DNA of 64,000 nt, taken from positions 4,742 to 68,741 of the forward strand of contig JBMOLJ010000060.1 of NCBI GenBank assembly GCA_049324235.1. Direction: 5' to 3'. How positions within the stretch are numbered: the stretch's first letter is position 1; each line of letters begins with the position of its first letter. The notes under the pieces were generated by a model. The model was given only the letters and a program-made list of their open reading frames with translations, was not told the origin of the DNA and did not search any database. Source of the stretch: UBA1431 sp049324235. GTDB lineage: Bacteria > Bacillota > Clostridia > Christensenellales > UBA1431. A program made the translations under genes and the position numbers. Below, one piece after another: positions 57,890-64,000 of this stretch.

Positions 57890-59080
57890 TTGAATGATTT
57901 AAAGAAGCTGAACCTGAAAATGCACGCGCTGGTCATTTTCCGCCGTCTGCTGAGCGACGCATTGCTCACGCGCCTGTCCGGTCTGCTCGCCTGCGCCGGT
58001 AAGCCTTTGGCGGAGCGGGTGAATAATTATGCATCCTTCGTTTCCCTGCTTTATACGGAAAACGGCAATCTCACCGATTCCATACTTGAGCGTGTCCTGT
58101 CGGACGAAAATATCTATGTTTTGAAGCGCGCGCAAAACCAGCCAACCGGCAGCCGGCTTGAAGAATGCCTGCTGCATGAGCTGAAAGTCCTGGAAGAGAT
58201 TTCGCAACTGACAGCCCAGCAGGTAAGGGAATTTCTGGGTTATGACGGGTACCTGCCGGTCTGGGAAACCACGGCTGTCGATTTTCACACCGCTTACATG
58301 AACCGCATGGACAACATTTCCTCCATAGGATACGGCATGTTTTCAAAGCATCATATGTTCGTTGTGAAGAACGGCGCCATCTCTCCGGTCAGGTCGCCTG
58401 ATTGCATACAGTTATCCGATCTCAAAAGCTATGAGGCGGAACGTCAGGCGGTGATCGCGAACACGCTCGCTTTACTTAAAGGAAAACCGGCGGCCAACGT
58501 CCTTTTGTACGGCGACGCCGGAACAGGAAAATCGTCCACGGTCAAAGCAATCGTCAATGCGTATAAGGGCCGGGGGCTGCGGCTGATCGAGATCACAAAA
58601 ACGCAGTTTCGGGATATACCTGTAATCGCACAGGAACTGAGCGCGAATCCGTTAAAATTCATTCTGTTTATCGACGATCTCTCGTTTACTGGCGACAACG
58701 ACGATTTCAGGGCGTTAAAGGCGGTTCTGGAAGGCTCTGTGTTTGCAAAGACTGTCAATGTGGCGATATATGCGACCAGCAACAGGCGGCATCTGGTAAA
58801 AGAGTCGTTCTCGGACAGGGCCGGAGACGACATCCACCGCAACGAAACCATACAGGAACTTGCTTCCCTGTCCGAGCGTTTCGGGCTTTCGGTCAATTTC
58901 TTCAAGCCGGATAAGGAGCGGTATCTGGAGATAATCCGCGGGCTGAAAACGCAGTACGGCATCAGGGTGCAGGATGATGAGCTGGAAAAAGAAGCGGAAA
59001 TGTACGCGCTCAGACGCGGCGGACGCTCCCCCAGGATCGCGCGCCAGTTCATGGACTACCTTATCAGCATCGAGGAGTAA
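57890..59080 (+). CDS. DUF815 AAA-type ATP-binding protein
   Basis: 396 residues. Walker A 'LLYGDAGTGKSSTVKAI' is near residue 205, Walker B 'FILFIDDLSF' near 262, and 'ATSNRRHLVKESF' is the sensor region. The length and motifs match the DUF815 family. Members are predicted ATPases without a proven role. The start is a TTG at 57890, with GAGAGG upstream; no ATG fits. Monocistronic. Confidence 0.9.
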   Translation: MNDLKKLNLKMHALVIFRRLLSDALLTRLSGLLACAGKPLAERVNNYASFVSLLYTENGNLTDSILERVLSDENIYVLKRAQNQPTGSRLEECLLHELKVLEEISQLTAQQVREFLGYDGYLPVWETTAVDFHTAYMNRMDNISSIGYGMFSKHHMFVVKNGAISPVRSPDCIQLSDLKSYEAERQAVIANTLALLKGKPAANVLLYGDAGTGKSSTVKAIVNAYKGRGLRLIEITKTQFRDIPVIAQELSANPLKFILFIDDLSFTGDNDDFRALKAVLEGSVFAKTVNVAIYATSNRRHLVKESFSDRAGDDIHRNETIQELASLSERFGLSVNFFKPDKERYLEIIRGLKTQYGIRVQDDELEKEAEMYALRRGGRSPRIARQFMDYLISIEE

Positions 59081-59145
59081 GACTGTGTAGGAAAGAAACG
59101 CGGTTTGCCCGTTCTGGCTATTTGATAAAGTATCTTTTTGTATTA

Positions 59146-59190
59146 AAATTCTTCGGCCGCAAAGATTCTTCCGCTATACTCAGATGACGG
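59146..59190. repeat. Dispersed palindromic repeat, half copy 4
   Basis: Contains AAAATTCTTCGGCCGC and AAAGATTCTTCCGCTATACTCAGATGAC, matching only one arm of the family at 2032, 12236 and 18068. It lies after the DUF815 gene. Confidence 0.55.
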
Positions 59191-59211
59191 ACATAGGTTT
59201 TCGATAAACTG

Positions 59212-59235
59212 AATGCGGCTGAATAAGCCGCATTT
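59212..59235. terminator. Terminator between convergent DUF815 and SDR genes
   Basis: AATGCGGCT pairs with AGCCGCATT around GAATA; TTT follows on the plus strand, so it best serves the DUF815 gene. Confidence 0.75.
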
Positions 59236-59245
59236 TTATGAATTC

Positions 59246-60040
59246 CTACACGGTCAGCCATTTCGTTTGCGCTTTTTCCCACCGGCCGTGCAGAAACCTG
59301 GCCATAATGCAGGGCGGGACGAGTTTGCCCGCGATGCTGAATATCCGGTTGACGATACCAGGAATGTAGATTCTTTTTTTGCAAAGCGCTCTTGTAATCG
59401 TTCTGTGCGCGACAGCTTCCAATCGGTTGGTCGTGGCGTTTCCCCAGAAGCCCTGCGCAGCGATACCGCTCAATGCCTCCGGCGTGGTGGGCAGCCCTCC
59501 CGGGCATAAGGACAGCACCGACACGTTCTGCGATTTCAGCTCCTGTCCCAGTGCAATGGAAAAATCCAGCAAAAAACGCTTGGACGCCGCATATGTCGCT
59601 TTCAAGGGCACCGGATACATGGACGCGAGGCTGGAAACGAACACAATATAAAAAGGGAGGTTCCTGTGCCTGTGCCTGAGGACGTTGTGGGTCACCCGGA
59701 GCGTCGCTTCCACATTCAGTTTCACGATATCGAGCACCTGTTTCGATTCCCTTACGGTGAACCCGCCCTCAAAGTCTACGCCCGCGACGTTGAGCAGCAT
59801 ATCAAAGCGTATGCCAAGCTTATCGGAAAAGGACAGCATTTCTTGCACCGCGTCATCGTCCGTGATGTCGCAGGGGTATGTAATTGCTTTTACATCATAT
59901 TGCCTGAACAGGCCGTCTTGTAAAGCGTCCAGACGCTGTCCGTCAATATCCGTCAAAAACAGGTCATACCCGCGCTTTGCGCATTCAACCGCAAATGCGC
60001 GTCCAAGACCGCCTGCCGCGCCCGTGATGATTACGTTCAT
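59246..60040 (-). CDS. SDR-family NAD(P)-dependent oxidoreductase
   Basis: 264 residues. 'IITGAAGGLGRAFAVECAKR' opens the Rossmann fold; catalytic Ser, Tyr and Lys are in 'VFVSSLASMYPVPLKATYAASK'-like order (Ser at about 138, Tyr-xxx-Lys at about 151). The C-terminal extension after residue 210 is longer and more basic than usual. It overlaps the preceding SDR gene by four bases (ATGA), so the two are co-translated. Substrates unknown. Confidence 0.9.
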   Translation of the reverse strand: MNVIITGAAGGLGRAFAVECAKRGYDLFLTDIDGQRLDALQDGLFRQYDVKAITYPCDITDDDAVQEMLSFSDKLGIRFDMLLNVAGVDFEGGFTVRESKQVLDIVKLNVEATLRVTHNVLRHRHRNLPFYIVFVSSLASMYPVPLKATYAASKRFLLDFSIALGQELKSQNVSVLSLCPGGLPTTPEALSGIAAQGFWGNATTNRLEAVAHRTITRALCKKRIYIPGIVNRIFSIAGKLVPPCIMARFLHGRWEKAQTKWLTV

Positions 60041-60897
60041 ACTTCCGTCTCCCTTCCGAATTCGATTCCCGCAAGCTGTTCACTGAGGTGAAACAGCTTA
60101 TCGGCGTTTTGCTCTGTAACGTGCCTGCTGTACTTTGCCTGCTTGCAAAAACGGTAGTACAGCCCGTTTTCCCTGGGCTGCGCGTCGCAGAGAAACGTAT
60201 AGGTCTTTGCCGGAATATCGGGCTTAGCGCCCTGCTTTTTACGCACCGCCCATACAGAGCGCACCAGCCTCCCCGTTTCCTTAAACCCGATATCCGTTTT
60301 TACCAGCCCCGGGTCAACCACATAGGCCCGGACGCCGTTTACCGAAAACCGCCTGTTCAAAGCATCCGCAAACAGCAGGTTGCACAGCTTGGATTGCTTG
60401 TATGCAAGCAGCGGATGGTAGCGTTTCTGAAACATGACGTCATCCCAGCGCATCTTCATGTGCTTGTGGGAATTACTCCCCGTCATGACCACACATCCCT
60501 GTCCGTTTTTCAGGTAAGGCAGCATATAATGCGTCAGTAAAAAGCCTGCCAGATGATTCAGCGCGAACAGCTGCTCATATCCCTCCTCGGTGGTGGCATA
60601 CCAGCTTCTCGCGCAGCCTGCGTTGTTGATAAGGGCGTACAGCTTTCCGCCGCACCGCTGTGTGATGTCCTGCTTTAACGCTTTTGCGAGCCGCCTGACC
60701 TCGCGCTGCTGCATGAGATCGCCCCAGTAATACCGGATGTCCGCGCCGGGATATTCTTTTTGCAGCTCTGCGCGTGCAATATTGCAGTTTTTCTCGGAGT
60801 GTCCTATTCCGATAACCCGGTATTCCCTGTTCAGGAGTGCGCGAACCACAGCGAGACCGATTCCTGAAGTCGCCCCCGTAACAATAACCGTATGCAT
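60037..60897 (-). CDS. SDR-family oxidoreductase (retinol-dehydrogenase-like)
   Basis: 286 residues. 'VIVTGATSGIGLAVVRALLN' is the cofactor site, 'ALINNAGCA' follows, and the catalytic Tyr/Lys are in 'LLAYKQSKLCNLLF'. The overall layout resembles retinol/protochlorophyllide-type SDRs, which act on lipophilic substrates. It is third in a PadR-DUF1700-SDR-SDR operon, 18 bp after DUF1700. Confidence 0.9.
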   Translation of the reverse strand: MHTVIVTGATSGIGLAVVRALLNREYRVIGIGHSEKNCNIARAELQKEYPGADIRYYWGDLMQQREVRRLAKALKQDITQRCGGKLYALINNAGCARSWYATTEEGYEQLFALNHLAGFLLTHYMLPYLKNGQGCVVMTGSNSHKHMKMRWDDVMFQKRYHPLLAYKQSKLCNLLFADALNRRFSVNGVRAYVVDPGLVKTDIGFKETGRLVRSVWAVRKKQGAKPDIPAKTYTFLCDAQPRENGLYYRFCKQAKYSRHVTEQNADKLFHLSEQLAGIEFGRETEV

Positions 60898-60915
60898 TTT
60901 TTCAAATCCCCTTCT

Positions 60916-61623
60916 CTACGCAAACCAGCGCCAAACGTGCCAGAACTCGATTGCTCCGGCTAAGACCGTTAAAAGCACATACGCCGCAACGAACGCTATG
61001 ACAAAAGCAAGCAGCGATATGAGCACAATGTTTCTCAGCCTGCGTTTTACTTTGCCGTGAAGCCTGGGCGTGGTGGACACCGGCGGGCTCACGCGCCCGC
61101 TCATCACGCGCTTATGCCAGCGGCAGTATGCGCGGTTGAGCTGCGTGACGAACATCGTATAGTAAATAGTACCGATTGCCGCGGGCAGGGAAAGCGCCAG
61201 GATGGAAACCCCGAGAAAGACCCTGCCCATAGCCGGCATCACGGGTATCGGGAAGATAACGCCGCCTGCTATGACCAATGCTCCGGCTGCAAGCAGCCCG
61301 ACTGCCGCCGCGCCGAATACGGCTACGAAGGCATAGAGCACAATATCCAAAATGGCCATGATGATATCAAGGAAAACAATCCCGATGATTGCAAAGACGT
61401 TTGGGCGCTTTCGCTTGGGCGAATCACTCTCTGTGTCAGGCACAAACTGCTTTGCGATGACCTCCGGCTTTTCAAGCTTCGCCGCGATCTCCTCCTCGGG
61501 ATAGCCGTCCGAGAGCTTATTGGCAAAATGCTCCTCGTATTCGGAAACAATATCGTCGATATCGTCAACTTTATTGGCATAAAGGGCTTTTCTCAAGGCG
61601 CTTAGATATTGTTCCTTATTCAT
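60916..61623 (-). CDS. DUF1700 (HAAS-type) membrane protein
   Basis: 235 residues. The N-terminal half is a three-helix signalling domain ('LSALRKALYANKVDDIDDIV', 'YEEHFANKLSDGYPEEEIAA'), followed by several membrane segments (about 85-160 and 205-225). DUF1700 proteins usually lie next to PadR regulators, as here, and the pair responds to envelope conditions. The start ATG 61623 has GGGAGG nine bases upstream and lies within the end of the PadR gene. Confidence 0.9.
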   Translation of the reverse strand: MNKEQYLSALRKALYANKVDDIDDIVSEYEEHFANKLSDGYPEEEIAAKLEKPEVIAKQFVPDTESDSPKRKRPNVFAIIGIVFLDIIMAILDIVLYAFVAVFGAAAVGLLAAGALVIAGGVIFPIPVMPAMGRVFLGVSILALSLPAAIGTIYYTMFVTQLNRAYCRWHKRVMSGRVSPPVSTTPRLHGKVKRRLRNIVLISLLAFVIAFVAAYVLLTVLAGAIEFWHVWRWFA

Positions 61624-61939
61624 TGTCATCATCCTCCCTCAAAAGGCTCTGTACAATCTTTACAAAATCGAGCCATTCCTTCCTCGCGGCCATATACTCC
61701 TTGAGCCCAAGCTCTGTAAGCTTGTAATACTTGCGCGGAGGTCCGCCGCTTTCCTCGGAAAGGTAGGTTGTAACCAACCCTTCCGCCTTGAGCTTGCGCA
61801 GAATCGGATACACCGTACCGTCCGAAATATCCATGTGCTTTGACAGAAATTCCGAAACGTCGTACCCGTAGCAATCGCGCTTTTTCAAAAGCGACAGCAC
61901 GCACAGCTCGAATACGCCTTTCTTATATTGAACGTTCAT
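61616..61939 (-). CDS. PadR-family transcriptional regulator
   Basis: 107 residues, short PadR of the subfamily with DUF1700. 'FELCVLSLLKKRDCYGYDV' and 'ISDGTVYPILRKLKAEGLV' form the winged helix; the C-terminal helix for dimerisation follows. It likely represses its own operon. ATG 61939 has GGGAG upstream. The promoter with an overlapping dyad lies at 61955-61994. Confidence 0.93.
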   Translation of the reverse strand: MNVQYKKGVFELCVLSLLKKRDCYGYDVSEFLSKHMDISDGTVYPILRKLKAEGLVTTYLSEESGGPPRKYYKLTELGLKEYMAARKEWLDFVKIVQSLLREDDDNE

Positions 61940-61954
61940 ATTTTTCTCCCGTTT

Positions 61955-61994
61955 AGTATAGCATTTTTTTTACTACTGTTAATTATATAGTAGT
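61955..61994 (-). promoter_or_regulatory. PadR operon promoter with overlapping inverted repeat
   Basis: On the minus strand a -35 TTAACA (61977-61982), a 16-base spacer and a -10 TATACT (61955-61960). The dyad ACTACT (61972-61977) / AGTAGT (61989-61994), separated by 11 bases, overlaps the -35. A likely self-operator for PadR. Confidence 0.55.
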
Positions 61995-62103
61995 TTGGCG
62001 CGTTTGTCAATATTTTATTTATAGATGAGAAAAACAAAAAAGCGGCTTACCCGGGCTCTCTCAGTCAACCCGAATGAACCGCCCAGTTATGCGGTTCTAA
62101 TAT

Positions 62104-62469
62104 TCAGGCCTTAAGCATTTCTGCGAACTGAATCTTCCACCCGTCCGGGTCCTGTACAAAAAAGAATTTCACCCGGGGATTCGGCTGAAAAGGACCGCTT
62201 TGTATCTCGATTCCCTTTTCCCTGACAAATTCCATCATGTCATCAACGGATTGGACCACAAAGCCCAGCGAGATGTCCCCGCCCGTTTGAACCTTGCATC
62301 TCCTCGGGCATATTAGCTCAATCTGCGTTTCCCCGTCTCCCAAAAACGCGATCTCCGTGTCCGGGCCTGCGTTAAATCTGCGGTTTACAGGCAAACCGAC
62401 GATTTCCTGATAGAATTTTAGTGATTCATCCATATTGTTGACCGATATCGAACACCAGCAGAATTTCAT
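62104..62469 (-). CDS. VOC-family (glyoxalase/bleomycin-resistance fold) protein
   Basis: 121 residues, one VOC domain: 'SISVNNMDESLKFYQEIVGL' and 'FFFVQDPDGWKIQFAEML' are the two beta-alpha-beta halves. A Glu near residue 116 and a His-poor N-terminal half leave the metal site unclear. Function is unknown. RBS GGAGG before ATG 62469. It follows the M24 gene after 39 bp and is probably co-transcribed. Confidence 0.88.
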   Translation of the reverse strand: MKFCWCSISVNNMDESLKFYQEIVGLPVNRRFNAGPDTEIAFLGDGETQIELICPRRCKVQTGGDISLGFVVQSVDDMMEFVREKGIEIQSGPFQPNPRVKFFFVQDPDGWKIQFAEMLKA

Positions 62470-62508
62470 GCCTGTCCTCCACTTCGTTTTTTGTGTCGGC
62501 CGCGGCGC

Positions 62509-63708
62509 CTATATTTCCATGATTTCCGCACCGCCGCCGGTGATGCATCTCCCGCCCTCGCCGGTCACGATATAGGTTTCCTCCACCCCCACCGTCCCGA
62601 CGCCTGCCACGCCTGTCTTCGGTTCAAGGGCGATCACCATGTTTTCGCGCAAGGGTTCGTTAAAGCCGTTGGCGATTACCGGATACTCGTCCACGAACAG
62701 CCCGATGCCGTGCCCGATAAACGGGGCGCGCCTGTTGTTATACCCCATAAAATTCTTGCTAAGCTCCGGGCTCAGGCTTGCAGTTGCTTCGGCATAGACC
62801 TCGGACGGAATGTTCCCTGTCCTGAGCAGCGCGGCGGCCGCCTTCTGCACTTCCATGCATTCCTTATGCAGGCGCAGCGCCTGGTCACAGAGCCTGCCTT
62901 TGAATGAGTACACCTGCGTTTTATCGGTATGGTACCCCATAAGCCCGAAAGCCATATCCACGAACACCAGATCGCCCTTTCTCAGCAGGCGGTCCCCGCA
63001 TACGGACGGCGTTGCAGGCGACATCCCCCGCATGCCCCCCGGCCCGTCGAAATTCGTGGGGGCAAGCGTTGATTCGCCAAAGCCCATCTGCCCGATGGGA
63101 ATCTCGGCCTGAAAGCTCGAAAACCGGATGAGGCCCTGGTGCCCGAGCTTGACCATCGCTCTGTAGAGCCCGGCCATGAAATCCGCCTCCCGCATGCCCT
63201 CCGTCAACAGGGTGGGCACGATGTCGATCAGCACCCGGCGGTGCTTTTCCCCCGCTTCCTCCATGAAGCCCAGTTCATATGCACTTTTGACGGACCGTAT
63301 CTTCGTAATAATCCTGTCCAGCGGCAGTGTTTCCCCGATGCTGAAATACTTCTGTATCCGCTCCATTACGGCAATCGGGACACACTCGGTCTCTATGAAT
63401 GTATTGCCGAAACCACCGTCAAAAAACGCCAGCAAATCCCGGTAGCTCTGCATGGGATGGATGTTGCTGAGCGGGGACTCATCGATCGCCCTTTCAAAGC
63501 TCCTGCGGACGAAAAATCGGACGTCACCGTTTCTTTTAAATACCAGCAGACCGTCCTGTATGGTTCCGGTAAAATAGTACTGGTTGATACGGTTGATCAC
63601 GAGCGCGGTGTCCCAGTCGGGATTGTTGGCGTTCAATTCATCGAACATTCTCTGGATGCGTTGAACAGATTCGCTTTTGGGCAGTTTACTAAACATCAGT
63701 CGTTCCAT
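62509..63708 (-). CDS. M24-family metallopeptidase (Xaa-Pro aminopeptidase/creatinase-like)
   Basis: 399 residues. An N-terminal creatinase-like domain (about 1-150) and a pita-bread catalytic domain. All five metal ligands are present: 'LVFVDMAFG', 'YHTDKTQVY', 'FIGHGIGLFVDE', 'MVIALEPK' and 'TVGVEETYIV'. It should cleave Xaa-Pro peptides or a related amide. GGGAGG lies very close to ATG 63708; an ATG four codons later (63696) is the alternative. Confidence 0.92.
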   Translation of the reverse strand: MERLMFSKLPKSESVQRIQRMFDELNANNPDWDTALVINRINQYYFTGTIQDGLLVFKRNGDVRFFVRRSFERAIDESPLSNIHPMQSYRDLLAFFDGGFGNTFIETECVPIAVMERIQKYFSIGETLPLDRIITKIRSVKSAYELGFMEEAGEKHRRVLIDIVPTLLTEGMREADFMAGLYRAMVKLGHQGLIRFSSFQAEIPIGQMGFGESTLAPTNFDGPGGMRGMSPATPSVCGDRLLRKGDLVFVDMAFGLMGYHTDKTQVYSFKGRLCDQALRLHKECMEVQKAAAALLRTGNIPSEVYAEATASLSPELSKNFMGYNNRRAPFIGHGIGLFVDEYPVIANGFNEPLRENMVIALEPKTGVAGVGTVGVEETYIVTGEGGRCITGGGAEIMEI

Positions 63709-63892
63709 ATCCTCCCTAAGTACCCTATTCTTCGGATGTGTTTTTGAAATGTATCCATTTTTTCAGGGACATGTTTGTAGCGGTTAATTGTATGTTTACT
63801 TTATCACAAAACCCATAGTATGAAAAGTTTCCAGGGCTTAGCCGGGCTTGCTCCAAAAAGGCAGCCTTCGGCGCATGCTCCGAAGGCTCAGG

Positions 63893-64000
63893 CCATCGAC
63901 AAACCCCTTTGGGGTTTGTCGATGGGTTTCCTGTACGGTTAAAATGCCGCTAAGGCGCCATTTCTTTGCTGCACACTCGGGGTCCCCGCAAAGCGAAGCT
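63893..64000 (-). repeat. Structured intergenic element, copy C (cut by window edge)
   Basis: The terminal hairpin is a perfect 15-bp stem, CCATCGACAAACCCC (63893-63907) with its complement (63911-63925). Next come the conserved CTGTACGGTTAAAATGCCGC stretch and the start of the CCCC/GGGG hairpin, where the window ends. The hairpin end faces the M24 gene start about 185 bp away. Confidence 0.75.

Noticed and set aside
1..64000. tRNA, rRNA, CRISPR, insertion sequence, prophage or replication origin
   Set aside because: None was seen on either strand; no GTTCAAATC-type tRNA arm, no regularly spaced repeats, no transposase or integrase motif.

Overview
The window looks like a chromosome segment from an anaerobic, Gram-positive Bacillota of class Clostridia. 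Supporting signs are strong GGAGG-type ribosome binding sites, frequent GTG and TTG starts, and families typical of that group: YlbF, YmaF, DUF1540, GlpP, a YkuI-like EAL protein, GTP-dependent PEP carboxykinase, oxygen-sensitive 2-hydroxyacyl-CoA dehydratase activases, and a Tad pilus locus with no secretin. By eye the DNA is moderately GC-rich. I cannot name a genus. I found no rRNA, tRNA, CRISPR array, transposase or phage gene.

Left part (1-29 kb). A 3'-truncated PEP carboxykinase is followed by a chemoreceptor, an SDR dehydrogenase, an unidentified polytopic membrane protein with a divergent CdaR-type regulator, and an amino acid permease. Next comes an OmpR-type two-component system followed by a two-gene FtsX-type ABC exporter, then a gamma-class carbonic anhydrase and an MFS exporter. 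A three-gene operon of 2-hydroxyacyl-CoA dehydratase activase-type proteins follows, preceded by DUF1540 and an orphan PocR-domain histidine kinase. After that come a DUF2807 lipoprotein, a zinc-ribbon membrane protein, an EAL (c-di-GMP phosphodiesterase) protein and a MoxR/VWA module.

Middle part (29-41 kb). A complete monoderm Tad (Flp) pilus operon runs on the minus strand: prepilin peptidase, Flp pilin, TadE, TadG, CpaB, TadZ, TadA, TadB, TadC, DUF192 and a coiled-coil protein. Its long leader contains a clear cyclic-di-GMP-I riboswitch (39434-39520), then two terminator-like hairpins. A cysteine-desulfurase remnant and argJ lie upstream.

Right part (41-64 kb). A glycerol operon on the minus strand runs glpP, glpK, a GlpA-like dehydrogenase with an N-terminal BON domain, a GlpB-like flavoprotein, DUF1667, an alkyl-DHAP-synthase-like flavoprotein, and a protein related to GlpC/HdrD that has lost its cluster cysteines. 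An intrinsic terminator between glpP and glpK is a likely GlpP antitermination site. An FGGY kinase and a zinc alcohol dehydrogenase follow. Further right are a peptidoglycan peptidase (PG-binding + LysM + M14), a secreted GH18/FN3 protein behind a second c-di-GMP-I riboswitch, a lipoprotein, a DUF815 ATPase, a PadR/DUF1700/SDR/SDR operon, a VOC protein and an M24 peptidase.

Two themes stand out. First, c-di-GMP seems to control surface functions locally: two riboswitches (pilus and GH18) and an EAL protein lie within about 30 kb. Second, a dispersed intergenic element of about 250 bp, made of successive hairpins, occurs as two full copies, one copy cut by the window edge and two shortened copies. 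Its terminal hairpin shows compensatory base changes. In four of the five copies the element lies between minus-strand genes in a fixed polarity, sometimes starting at the upstream stop codon. I do not recognise this element, and it is the best candidate here for something undescribed.
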